Below, in pieces: positions 1 to 8,539 of a stretch of DNA of 64,000 bases; positions within the stretch are counted from its first letter, which is position 1, and each line of letters opens with the position of its first letter. The position numbers and the translations under genes are program-made. The DNA is from Niabella soli DSM 19437 (lineage in GTDB: Bacteria; Bacteroidota; Bacteroidia; Chitinophagales; Chitinophagaceae), in NCBI RefSeq assembly GCF_000243115.2, contig NZ_CP007035.1, positions 4,633,344 to 4,697,343 of the forward strand. Reading direction: 5' to 3'. The notes beneath the pieces are model-generated. The model was not told the origin of the DNA. It ran no database searches and saw only the letters and a program-made list of their open reading frames with translations.

Positions 1-1
1 G

Positions 2-361
2 CTTACGGAGATCCGCCGGGAACGAGCCGTGGAATTATATCGCGAAGGCCGCCGTTTTGACGATCTGAAACGCTGGGGTATCCTGGAAGCTGCGCTGAAC
101 CCCTCCCGCCTGGGAATGGTGGTGGGCGATGCGTCGTATAACACGCCCTTTAAAGATGCCTCGGGTAATGCCACATCGCTCTATCATCCCTCCACTTATG
201 TATTGGGAGAAGAAGCGGTGCAAACGCCAAAAGGTACCCTGAGTTGCGTGGTGGTAGACAGTAAAACAAATCATTCGGTTGCCAAAAAACATTATTTGTA
301 TCCGGTACCACTGAGCCAGATCACATTAAACAATAAACTGCTTCAGAACCCGGGCTATTAA
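2..361 (+). CDS. susD: SusD/RagB family glycan-binding lipoprotein, C-terminal part
   Basis: The reading frame is open from the left edge of the window, so only the last ~119 residues are present. It contains the SusD C-terminal signature IRRERAVELYREGRRFDDLKRWG-like block (spread over positions 11-79), which in this family precedes a short tail ending in a conserved NPGY-type end, here QNPGY just before the stop. SusD proteins sit on the outer surface as the lid of a SusC TonB-dependent transporter and bind oligosaccharides. The partner susC should lie immediately upstream, outside the window. The gene is followed within 40 bases by the rest of a polysaccharide utilisation operon on the same strand, which supports the call. 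An apparent GTG at 29 is internal, not a start. Confidence 0.9.
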   Translation, partial: LTEIRRERAVELYREGRRFDDLKRWGILEAALNPSRLGMVVGDASYNTPFKDASGNATSLYHPSTYVLGEEAVQTPKGTLSCVVVDSKTNHSVAKKHYLYPVPLSQITLNNKLLQNPGY

Positions 362-399
362 TAAGGGCATTTCATTATTCATTTTTAATAAAAGATTTT

Positions 400-762
400 A
401 TGCGAAATAAATTCATCTGTTTAATAGGAAGCTTATTTATAGCAACTTTTATAATAATAGGCTGCGAAAAAGGGCCCGCCTACCGGACCTTCACTTATCC
501 CGTTCCGGTTGCCTCCGGTATGAGCCCGGTCACCGGCTACCCCGGTAGTAATGTTAGCATCACAGGATCAAATTTTGACACCCTTACGGGGGCCGTAAAA
601 GTTTGGTTTGGCGGTATTCCGGCAACCACTGTGGTAAGCTGCTCCAATAACCAGATTGTAGTGCAGGTGCCTGCAACGGCCACATCAGGAAAAGTAAGCC
701 TGCAGGTATGGACCAATAAGCTCGATTCTATAGGCACTTTCACCGTTACCCCACGTAATTAA
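400..762 (+). CDS. IPT/TIG-domain surface lipoprotein (SusE/F position)
   Basis: This is a 120-residue protein with a lipoprotein signal peptide ending in a lipobox at IIIGC (Cys about residue 22). The remainder, residues ~38-116, is one IPT/TIG immunoglobulin-like domain: it has the MSPVTGYPGSNVSITGSNF start and a VPATATSGKVSL strand typical of that fold. In Bacteroidota, small TIG lipoproteins placed directly after susD take the place of SusE/SusF as surface glycan-binding or spacer proteins. The gene lies 38 bases after susD and 40 bases before the first lyase. Its ligand cannot be deduced. The domain call is firm; the binding role is inferred from position. Confidence 0.75.
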   Translation: MRNKFICLIGSLFIATFIIIGCEKGPAYRTFTYPVPVASGMSPVTGYPGSNVSITGSNFDTLTGAVKVWFGGIPATTVVSCSNNQIVVQVPATATSGKVSLQVWTNKLDSIGTFTVTPRN

Positions 763-802
763 TAATTTTTTGTAGGAACATACAACGATAAAAAATAAAC
801 AC

Positions 803-2563
803 ATGAAACGAAATGGCAATCTTATTTTGCTGACGGCTTGTTTTTTTTGTTGCCTTAGCGCCTGTCAAAAAGCATTCCGGGAAAAAGATCCCGCATCGGT
901 ACTATTATCTAAAGAGAATCAGGATAACCTTGCGCTGATGGAAGACTCCCTGGTAAGCGGTTATATTAATGATGACTTCAGTAAAATGGATACGCTCAAC
1001 TGGAATGCTCCGGCGGGCCGTCTTGAAAATGGTAAAATGGCCGCTACCATGTGGCTGCAGAACGCTACGGTTCCTTATTACCGTGGCGATTTTAGCCGCA
1101 AGAACGGTCTCACTATTAATAAAGATAATTACCCGGTGATCGCCATAAAAATGCGGAAGCCGCCTAAGTCTAACTTCTTTTTTGATACCAACCTCGGCTC
1201 TTACAATAACCGCAACAACAACCATACGGTAATTAAACAGCCGGATGGCAGCAATATCTACTACTGGGACCTGCGCAATGGGGGACTGGGCACAAACCCC
1301 GTGCCTGGGGGGGATGTTTTCCTGTGGAGGTTTCAGTTCAAACTGGCAGAAGTGGAGCTTACGCAGGCCCAGTTGGCGGCGGGAGATATCGGTTATACCG
1401 TATCGTGGATCAAAAGCTTCCGATCGGTAGAAGACATGCGGGCAAAATTGAATATACCACCACCAACGCCCTATTCGTTTGATAAACAATTCAAGCATCC
1501 CGGTCTCCTGCATTCCAAAGCGGATCTCAACCGCATCCGGTCGCTGGTGCTGGATCAGAAACCCCAGGCTTATGCCTGTTACCAGTTGTTGCAAAACGAT
1601 TACCATTCTCATTCCGATTACTTGTTGCGCGGACCGTTTACTTATTTTACCAGGGATAATAATGTATATGTCGACGGAGTGCGCGGCGGTTCTGTAAAAG
1701 CCCTCGTAGAGCGCGATGTGCTGGGTGCTTATTACAATGCCCTGATGTGGTATATTACCGGCGACACCCTGCATGCACGAAAATCCGTACAGATATTGGA
1801 CGCGTACGCTAATAAAGCCGTTGGCATAGTTGGCGGGGATGCACAGTTAAACGGATTGTATGGTTTTTTGCTGGCGAACGCTGGTGAGATCATGCGCTAT
1901 ACCTATGATAAATGGCCGGAGACCTCGGCTATTCAATTAGGTAAAATGCTGCAGACCGCATTCTACCCAACCTTGCGCAATTTTAGTCCGGCTTCGCATG
2001 GCAACTGGGATATCATTTGCATGAAAGCCCTGATGGCCATTGCGGTTTATACGGATGATGCCGCCATGGTTAACAAGGTGGTCACGTATTTCTATCATGG
2101 CGAAGGCAACGGCAGTATCGATCAATACATTGTTTCGGATGCCGGGCAATTGCAGGAAAGCAACCGGGACCAGGCGCATTCCATGCTGGCATTGGGCTCG
2201 CTGGCAGAGCTATGTGAAATTGCCGAGCACCAGGGGATACCCTTATATGCGGCATCAGCGAACGCTATTATGCGCGGGTATGAATATACAGCAGCTTATA
2301 ATTTAGGGAATACGGTTTCCTTCCGTACCTGGTATGATTATCATGAACGGAACTATAAAGATTATACGCCCGAACATATCTCGGATAATGCACGGGGTAG
2401 CTTTCGTGCGGTGTTTGAAATGGCTTATAACCATTATGTAACGCAAAAAGGATTGTCGATGCCTTACACAGAGCAGGTGTTGCAACACATCCGGCCGGAA
2501 GGTGCGCCTGCCTGGGCCGATAATCCGGGTTATGGTACTTTGTTATTTAACCGCTGGGAATAA
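803..2563 (+). CDS. Alginate-lyase-fold polysaccharide lyase (PL38-like) lipoprotein with N-terminal module
   Basis: A 586-residue lipoprotein (lipobox LSAC, Cys21). Residues ~50-205 form a beta-rich module that resembles the DUF4979-type domain seen in front of Bacteroidota carbohydrate-active enzymes. Residues ~225-586 are an alginate-lyase-superfamily alpha/alpha toroid: HPGLLHSKADL at its start, GNWD near residue 400, and QLQESNRDQAHS near 448, the conserved block carrying the likely catalytic His. The second lyase at 12115 shares all of these blocks and is a paralogue. Such enzymes cut uronate-containing chains by beta-elimination and leave an unsaturated uronyl end; GH88, encoded 6 bases downstream, removes that sugar. 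I favour glucuronan/PL38-like specificity from memory of the family, but the exact substrate is not readable. Confidence 0.75.
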   Translation: MKRNGNLILLTACFFCCLSACQKAFREKDPASVLLSKENQDNLALMEDSLVSGYINDDFSKMDTLNWNAPAGRLENGKMAATMWLQNATVPYYRGDFSRKNGLTINKDNYPVIAIKMRKPPKSNFFFDTNLGSYNNRNNNHTVIKQPDGSNIYYWDLRNGGLGTNPVPGGDVFLWRFQFKLAEVELTQAQLAAGDIGYTVSWIKSFRSVEDMRAKLNIPPPTPYSFDKQFKHPGLLHSKADLNRIRSLVLDQKPQAYACYQLLQNDYHSHSDYLLRGPFTYFTRDNNVYVDGVRGGSVKALVERDVLGAYYNALMWYITGDTLHARKSVQILDAYANKAVGIVGGDAQLNGLYGFLLANAGEIMRYTYDKWPETSAIQLGKMLQTAFYPTLRNFSPASHGNWDIICMKALMAIAVYTDDAAMVNKVVTYFYHGEGNGSIDQYIVSDAGQLQESNRDQAHSMLALGSLAELCEIAEHQGIPLYAASANAIMRGYEYTAAYNLGNTVSFRTWYDYHERNYKDYTPEHISDNARGSFRAVFEMAYNHYVTQKGLSMPYTEQVLQHIRPEGAPAWADNPGYGTLLFNRWE

Positions 2564-2569
2564 ATTTGT

Positions 2570-3775
2570 ATGAAATTACTCGCCCTTGCCCTTTTAGCAG
2601 CCCTGTTCCTGGGGAGTTGTAAAACTGCTTCGGTGAAAACGGACAGCACATTGCGTTATTGCCTCCGGCAGGCTTCAAAAACACTGGCAGCAGCGGAAGC
2701 TACCGTAAGCATTCCCCGAAGCATTGCTCCCGGAAGCCGGAAGTGGTATTGTGTAAATTACCGGGACTGGACCAGCGGCTTCTGGCCGGGCATATTATGG
2801 TATGCGTATGAATTTAATAAGCAGCCAAAATGGAAAACAGCCGCGGAATGCTATTCGCGGTTGCTGTTTCCACTGGTAGACTCGTCTGCAATTGATCATG
2901 ATATCGGCTTTCAGTTGTATTGCAGTGCGGGCAATGGATACCGGTTAACGGGGGACAGCTTGTACAGGAACATTCTTTTACGCGCTGCAGATTCACTCGC
3001 CACATTGTATAATGCAAAAGTTGGAACTATTTTGTCATGGCCCCGAGAAGTTCCGGGAGTAGACTGGCCGTTGCGGCATAACACCATTATGGATAATATG
3101 ATTAACCTGGAGCTGCTATTCTGGGCTTCTAAACACGGCGGCGGGAAGAGGCTGTATGATATGGCAGTGAGTCATGCCACCGTCACGATGAGGAATCAGT
3201 TCAGGCCTGATTATACTTCGTATCATGTTGTTGTTTACGATACGGCTACCGGCAAAAAAATAAGAGGAATCACGCACCAGGGTTTTAGCGATGGCAGTAT
3301 GTGGGCGCGCGGACAGGCATGGGCTATTTACGGGTATACCATGGTGTACAGGGAAACGAAAGACCAGCGGTTTCTTGATTTTGCTCAAAAGGTAACTGAT
3401 GTATACCTGGAAAAATTGCCCAAAGATCTAATACCTTATTGGGATTTCGATGATCCGGCTATTCCCGCTGCGCCCCGTGATGCTTCTGCAGCGGCGGTTA
3501 CAGCTTCGGCATTGTTGGAATTATCAACCTTTGTAACGGATAGAGCAAGGTCAAAAATGTATTTCGACAAGGCGGTTGCAATGCTGACGGCCTTATCTTC
3601 TGAAAAATACCAAAGTCGTAACACCAATGATGCATTCCTTTTACACAGCACCGGTCATAAGCCCAATGGCGGGGAAATAGATGCATCCATTATTTACGCA
3701 GATTATTATTATATCGAAGCTCTATTGCGGCTAAAAAAATTAAAGGAGCAACGATCTTTTTATGAAAAATTATAA
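2570..3775 (+). CDS. GH88 family unsaturated glucuronyl/galacturonyl hydrolase
   Basis: A 401-residue lipoprotein (lipobox LGSC, Cys17). The family hallmarks are clear: WTSGFWPGILWYAYE near residue 67, HDIGF with Asp111, and IMDNMINLELLFWA with Asp175. These two aspartates correspond to the pair that hydrates the enol ether in characterised unsaturated glucuronyl hydrolases. DGSMWARGQAWAIYGY near residue 245 is the conserved substrate-site block. The enzyme releases the 4,5-unsaturated uronic acid left at the non-reducing end by a polysaccharide lyase, and the gene sits between lyase and GH97 with gaps of 6 and 3 bases, so cotranslation and a shared pathway are likely. GH105 is the main alternative, but the motif set fits GH88 better. 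Confidence 0.88.
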   Translation: MKLLALALLAALFLGSCKTASVKTDSTLRYCLRQASKTLAAAEATVSIPRSIAPGSRKWYCVNYRDWTSGFWPGILWYAYEFNKQPKWKTAAECYSRLLFPLVDSSAIDHDIGFQLYCSAGNGYRLTGDSLYRNILLRAADSLATLYNAKVGTILSWPREVPGVDWPLRHNTIMDNMINLELLFWASKHGGGKRLYDMAVSHATVTMRNQFRPDYTSYHVVVYDTATGKKIRGITHQGFSDGSMWARGQAWAIYGYTMVYRETKDQRFLDFAQKVTDVYLEKLPKDLIPYWDFDDPAIPAAPRDASAAAVTASALLELSTFVTDRARSKMYFDKAVAMLTALSSEKYQSRNTNDAFLLHSTGHKPNGGEIDASIIYADYYYIEALLRLKKLKEQRSFYEKL

Positions 3776-3778
3776 CAA

Positions 3779-5674
3779 GTGAAGTATTTATTATTTATCA
3801 TATGCATTTTATTTTTTTCCGGTATTGTTAGCGCTCAGCGGATTATTGACGGCTCTTTAGTTACAATTCAATCTCCCGGTAAAAACCTTACAGTGCGTTG
3901 CTATCAAAAAAAAATGTCTGATACAACACGTGCACTGTTTTATACGGTTGATTATAAAGGTCAACCGGTGATCGGCGAATCATTGCTGGATATTAAACTG
4001 GACAATCACCTGAGCGAACAGGCGATGGCGCTTAAAGTGGATGGACATAAGGATTGGTGTGAAAATTTAAAGATAACGCATATTGATTATGTGGCTAAAG
4101 ATAGCAGCTGGCAGCCGGTTTACGGTGAGCAAAAAAATATCAGGGATCATTATAACGAAGCTGTTATTCATTTGATAAAAGATGACAACCCTATTTACAA
4201 GCTGGACGTACAGCTACGGGCCTACGATGAAGGTGTTGCATTGCGCTACTTTTTCCCGGAAAATGAAAAAGGCACTTATTACCGTGTTATGAATGAACGT
4301 ACAGAATTTGCCCTGCCTGCCGGAACCAAAGTCTGGCACCATGAATGGGCGCAGGCACCGTATCAATTGCTTCCATTAAATAACTGGCCCGCTGAAAGTG
4401 AAAGACCACTGACACTGGAGCTGCCCAATGGCTGGTATGCCTGCCTGGCAGAAGCGGCGATGGTAGATTACGCGCGTACGAAATTTAAATTAAGCGATAT
4501 CCGGCCCCACACGATCGTTACATCAATGTATACGCCTGTTGACCTGATCTCGCCCGTGGGTACGCCCTGGAGGGTGATCATGATCGCCGAGCGCGCAGGC
4601 GACCTGGTGCAAAATAACAGCTTGTTGCTGAACCTTAATGAACCGTCAAAAATAAAAGACGTGGGTTGGATAAAGCCCGGAAAGATCATGCGGGTAATGA
4701 CGCAAACCACCAAAGATGCTTTTGATAATATAGATTTCGCGCAGCAACATGGATTACAATATATTTTATTCGATTGGAAATGGTATGGTCCTGCATTTAG
4801 TTTTGCTTCCGACGCCACAAAAGTTGCGATACCGGATTTTGATCTGCCCGCTATTATTAAATACGGGAAAGAGAAGGGCATCGGGGTTTGGTTGTATGTA
4901 AACCAGCAGGCGTTACTGGCGCAGTCCGATTCTCTGTTTAGGGTGTACCGGGATTGGGGCGTAAAAGGCGTTAAGTTTGGTTTTGTACAGGCAGGGTCGC
5001 ACCGCTGGACAACCTGGATAGAAGCGCTATTCAGCAAAGCTGCCGCGAACAGGATAATGGTGAATGTTCATGATGACTGGCGCCCCACCGGCGAACAGCG
5101 GACATGGCCCAACCTGATGACTGCGGAAGGCATCAGGGGCAATGAAGAAATGCCCGATGCAACGCATAATACCGTTTTACCCTTTACCAGGTTTATAGCC
5201 GGGGCGGCGGATTATACAATTTGTTATTATGATAAAAGGATCAAAACCACACACGCCCACCAATTAGCATTAGCCGCCATATATTATAGCCCGGTACAAA
5301 CACTGTTTTGGTACGATAAACCGGCAATGAGCAACAATGAGCCGGAACTGAGCTTCTGGAAAAACATCCCCACAAGCTGGGATGAAACGAAAGTGCTTCA
5401 GGGGCACCCGGGCGCCTTTATCATAACTGCCCGCAGAAAGGGACAGGAGTGGTTTGTGGGTACTATAACGAATGACGAGGCCCGGCGGGTGACGATCAGT
5501 TTTGATTTTTTGCCGGCCGGTAAAAAATACGAGGCAACCGTTTATAGTGATGATGATACTGTAAATACAAATACCAAAGTGGGTGTAAAAAAAATAGGTA
5601 TAACTTCAAAAACGGTTTTGCCGGTTCAGCTCAAACCTTCGGGCGGACAGGCGATATGGCTGCAACCACTATAA
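3779..5674 (+). CDS. GH97 family glycoside hydrolase (SusB-like)
   Basis: A 631-residue secreted protein starting at a GTG three bases after the GH88 stop; a signal peptide ends near VSAQ (residue 20). The layout is that of GH97: N-terminal beta-sandwich (~25-300), a TIM barrel (~300-560) with FDWKWYG near 331, GVKGVKFGF near 394 and TAEGIRGNEEM near 448, then a C-terminal beta domain. In retaining GH97 alpha-galactosidases the third block carries a nucleophilic Asp; here that place is Gly401, as in inverting SusB-type enzymes, with Glu450 a likely general base. Hence an inverting alpha-glycosidase is more likely, acting on alpha-linked side chains in the periplasm. Substrate is inferred only at that level. 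Confidence 0.87.
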   Translation: MKYLLFIICILFFSGIVSAQRIIDGSLVTIQSPGKNLTVRCYQKKMSDTTRALFYTVDYKGQPVIGESLLDIKLDNHLSEQAMALKVDGHKDWCENLKITHIDYVAKDSSWQPVYGEQKNIRDHYNEAVIHLIKDDNPIYKLDVQLRAYDEGVALRYFFPENEKGTYYRVMNERTEFALPAGTKVWHHEWAQAPYQLLPLNNWPAESERPLTLELPNGWYACLAEAAMVDYARTKFKLSDIRPHTIVTSMYTPVDLISPVGTPWRVIMIAERAGDLVQNNSLLLNLNEPSKIKDVGWIKPGKIMRVMTQTTKDAFDNIDFAQQHGLQYILFDWKWYGPAFSFASDATKVAIPDFDLPAIIKYGKEKGIGVWLYVNQQALLAQSDSLFRVYRDWGVKGVKFGFVQAGSHRWTTWIEALFSKAAANRIMVNVHDDWRPTGEQRTWPNLMTAEGIRGNEEMPDATHNTVLPFTRFIAGAADYTICYYDKRIKTTHAHQLALAAIYYSPVQTLFWYDKPAMSNNEPELSFWKNIPTSWDETKVLQGHPGAFIITARRKGQEWFVGTITNDEARRVTISFDFLPAGKKYEATVYSDDDTVNTNTKVGVKKIGITSKTVLPVQLKPSGGQAIWLQPL

Positions 5675-5688
5675 ACTTAAAATAAAAA

Positions 5689-7077
5689 ATGATGCAAATA
5701 AATACTGCGGGGGATTTAAACAAATCGGTAAACGGAGGTAAAGCGCTGTTCGGCATATCCATTATAGCCGCACTGGCCGGCTTTATTTTCGGATTTGATA
5801 CGGTTGTGATTTCTGGTGCCAATATGCCAATAAAGGAATTGTGGCATACGTCTCCCTGGTTTCATGGCTTTTTTATTATGTCGATGGCATTATGGGGCAC
5901 CGTGATCGGGTCCATATTCGGGGGCATTCCAACAGAAAAATATGGAAGAAAAAAGGTCTTGCTTTGGGTAGGTATATTTTTTACCGTTTCTTCAATCGGG
6001 TCGGCATTAGCGCAGGATGCTTATGTCTTTTCTTTCTTCAGGTTTATTGGCGGGGTGGGGATCGGCATCTCTTCCGTTGCCGCGCCTACTTATATTTCAG
6101 AGATTTCCACACCAGGAACGAGGGGCCGGCTGGGCGCCATGTATCAGTTCAATATTGTGTTCGGTATCCTGATCGCATTCCTCTCCAATTATTTTTTAAA
6201 AGGCATGGGCGGTGCAAATGATTGGCGCTGGATGCTGGGCGTAATGGCCATCCCATCGTTGATTTATACATTGCTGGTGTTTTCCATTCCTGAAAGTCCG
6301 CGCTGGCTGATCGCCCGCAAAGGAGATGATAATGCTGCCCGGCAGGTATTGCAGCAATTGGGTATTGGAAATATTGCCGCCGAAATGGATGATATAAAAA
6401 ACAGTGCGGCAAAAGAACAGCAAAACGGCAGCCTTGGATTTTTTAATAAAAAATACTGTCCTGTTGTATGGCTGGCTTTTTTTGTGGCTTTTTTTAATCA
6501 ATGGTCGGGCATTAATTTTATCCTGTACTATGCGCCGGAGATTTTAGAGCGTGCCGGCCTGGCCTCAAAAGACTCATTGCTGAACTCCATTGCCATTGGC
6601 GGGACCAATCTTGTTTTCACGTTTGTCGGTTTATACTTTATTGATCGTGTGGGAAGAAAAACCCTGTTGCTTTGGGGCGCTGTTGGTTATATTATCAGCT
6701 TAAGTATGGTTGCTTTTGCTTTTTATACGCACGCGTCTCCTATGTTCTTGTTATCCTTTCTTTTGCTGTTTATTGCATCGCACGCAATTGGGCAAGGTGC
6801 TGTTATCTGGGTGTTTATCTCTGAGATATTTCCCAATAATATCCGGGCACTGGGTCAGTCGTTTGGAGCCAGTGTGCATTGGGTGTTCGCGGCACTGATC
6901 ACGCTGATTACCCCTGTTTTTCTTGATGCAAACGATGGTGTTTTTAAAGATAACCCCTGGCCAATATTTGCTTTTTTTGCTTTTATGATGTTCCTGGAAC
7001 TTGTGTGGATACTAACCAGGGTGCCCGAAACGAAAGGTGCGTCATTGGAGGAACTGGAAAAAAAACTGATAAAATGA
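5689..7077 (+). CDS. MFS sugar:proton symporter (sugar porter family)
   Basis: A 462-residue inner-membrane protein with about 12 hydrophobic segments. It shows the sugar porter signatures: GFDTVVISGA in TM1, the GRKKVLLW loop motif between TM2 and TM3, PESPRWL after TM6, DRVGRKTLLL between TM8 and TM9, and a C-terminal PETKGASLEELE. Related proteins (XylE, GalP, AraE types) import a monosaccharide with a proton. The gene lies in the middle of the operon, 14 bases after GH97 and overlapping the next gene by an ATGA, so it most likely takes up the sugar released by the operon's enzymes, for example a pentose or hexose. The specific sugar cannot be named. Confidence 0.9.
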   Translation: MMQINTAGDLNKSVNGGKALFGISIIAALAGFIFGFDTVVISGANMPIKELWHTSPWFHGFFIMSMALWGTVIGSIFGGIPTEKYGRKKVLLWVGIFFTVSSIGSALAQDAYVFSFFRFIGGVGIGISSVAAPTYISEISTPGTRGRLGAMYQFNIVFGILIAFLSNYFLKGMGGANDWRWMLGVMAIPSLIYTLLVFSIPESPRWLIARKGDDNAARQVLQQLGIGNIAAEMDDIKNSAAKEQQNGSLGFFNKKYCPVVWLAFFVAFFNQWSGINFILYYAPEILERAGLASKDSLLNSIAIGGTNLVFTFVGLYFIDRVGRKTLLLWGAVGYIISLSMVAFAFYTHASPMFLLSFLLLFIASHAIGQGAVIWVFISEIFPNNIRALGQSFGASVHWVFAALITLITPVFLDANDGVFKDNPWPIFAFFAFMMFLELVWILTRVPETKGASLEELEKKLIK

Positions 7078-8498
7078 AAAAGATCGCAGGCGTTGTATTA
7101 TTACTGGTTTTATATACTGGCGCAGCCGCACAACAATTAAAGGTTTATCCCGGACCAGAGCATGCGCCGGCGTCTTTATATAACGGTGACTTTACCGTAA
7201 AAGTGCGCAAGCTCGGGGGCATATGGCAGCAATTGTATACCTATAATGTAAAGGTGGATGAAGTTGTGGCTGCAAAACATATGGTGCGTGACGCTTCCCT
7301 ATGCGCTTTTGATTTTTCCGGAGAGGTGGAATTGTCGGTTACCAATAACAAAGGGAGCATTCGTTCGGCACGCGTCAGGCCTTTGTCGTATGACATTGGG
7401 TCGGAGGTGAAAGGGAATACGCTATATTTTAAATTACGGAAGCCGCGCAATTTGTCGGTAGAAATCAACGGCGATATTTTTCATAACCTGCATTTATTCG
7501 CCAACCCCGTTGATGATTTCGTATACAATAAAAGCGATACCAATGTTATTTATTTTGGCCCGGGCATACATGATTTTGGTAAAGTACTTAAAGTGCCATC
7601 TGGCAAAATTGTATATGTAGCGGGTGGTGCTGTTCTGATGGGACAGTTGTTGGTAGATCATGCGCATGATGTGAAAATTATGGGTCGGGGTATTATTGAT
7701 GTTTCAGTAAAGCAGGGCGTTCGTATCGCCAATTCAAAAAATGTATTAGTGGAAGGTATTTGTCTTACCCAGTGTCCCACGGGAGGTTCGGATAATGTCG
7801 TTATCCGCAATGTAAAAAGCATCAGTTATTATGGCTGGGGCGATGGTCTGAATGTCTTCGCCAGTAACAATGTGTTATTTGATGGCGTTTTTTGCCGCAA
7901 TTCCGATGATTGTACAACGGTATACGGAACGCGCGGAGGATTTGCGGGAGGATGCAATAATATCGTGATGGAAAACGCCAGCCTGTGGGCCGATGTGGCG
8001 CATCCTATCCTGATCGGTACCCATGGGAATTCCCCTCATCCCGATACCCTCCAGAATATTATCTACAGGAATATTGATATCATGGATCATAAAGAAGCGC
8101 AGGTGGACTACCAGGGCTGTATGAGCATTGATGCCGGTGATAATAACCTGGTACGTAATGTTCGTTTTGAAAATATCCGGGTGGAAGATTTCCGGCAGGG
8201 GCAGTTAGTCAACCTGCGGGTATTCTTTAATAAAAAATACTGTACATCGCCCGGTCGGGGTATTGAGAACGTATTGTTCAAAGACATTGTCTACAATGGC
8301 GCACATGCTGAATTATCTGTAATTGCCGGGTACAGTGATGACCGGAAAATAAAAAACATCGTTTTTGAAAATTTGCGTATAAACGGTAAGTTGATTTATG
8401 ACGATATGCCGTCTAAACCCAAATGGTATAAAACAAGCGATATCGCGAGATTTTTTGTTGGAGAGCACGTTGAGGATATTCAATTCCGGAAGCAGTAA
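7074..8498 (+). CDS. GH28-like right-handed beta-helix glycoside hydrolase (polygalacturonase-like)
   Basis: A 474-residue secreted protein. I take the ATG at 7074, which overlaps the stop of the transporter (ATGA) and opens with a signal peptide ending GAAAQ; an earlier in-frame ATG at 7005 lies inside the transporter and would bury it. An N-terminal beta domain (~22-150) is followed by parallel beta-helix repeats (~155-460) full of N-V-x-I-x-N-V strands. Acidic candidates are Asp257 in GWGDGLN and Asp278-Asp279 in NSDDC, matching clan GH-N. The GH28 GHG motif is not seen, so a GH49-like or new subgroup is possible. The likely role is hydrolysis of galacturonosyl or a related linkage in a pectin-like polymer. 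Confidence 0.72.
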   Translation: MKKIAGVVLLLVLYTGAAAQQLKVYPGPEHAPASLYNGDFTVKVRKLGGIWQQLYTYNVKVDEVVAAKHMVRDASLCAFDFSGEVELSVTNNKGSIRSARVRPLSYDIGSEVKGNTLYFKLRKPRNLSVEINGDIFHNLHLFANPVDDFVYNKSDTNVIYFGPGIHDFGKVLKVPSGKIVYVAGGAVLMGQLLVDHAHDVKIMGRGIIDVSVKQGVRIANSKNVLVEGICLTQCPTGGSDNVVIRNVKSISYYGWGDGLNVFASNNVLFDGVFCRNSDDCTTVYGTRGGFAGGCNNIVMENASLWADVAHPILIGTHGNSPHPDTLQNIIYRNIDIMDHKEAQVDYQGCMSIDAGDNNLVRNVRFENIRVEDFRQGQLVNLRVFFNKKYCTSPGRGIENVLFKDIVYNGAHAELSVIAGYSDDRKIKNIVFENLRINGKLIYDDMPSKPKWYKTSDIARFFVGEHVEDIQFRKQ

Positions 8499-8539
8499 AT
8501 ACGTTGATCATGTTGTTGGAACATATAAAAGGAGGTAAG

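Noticed and set aside
905-1774. 289-codon ORF antisense to the first lyase
   Set aside because: Shadow of a well-supported gene, no domain recognised.
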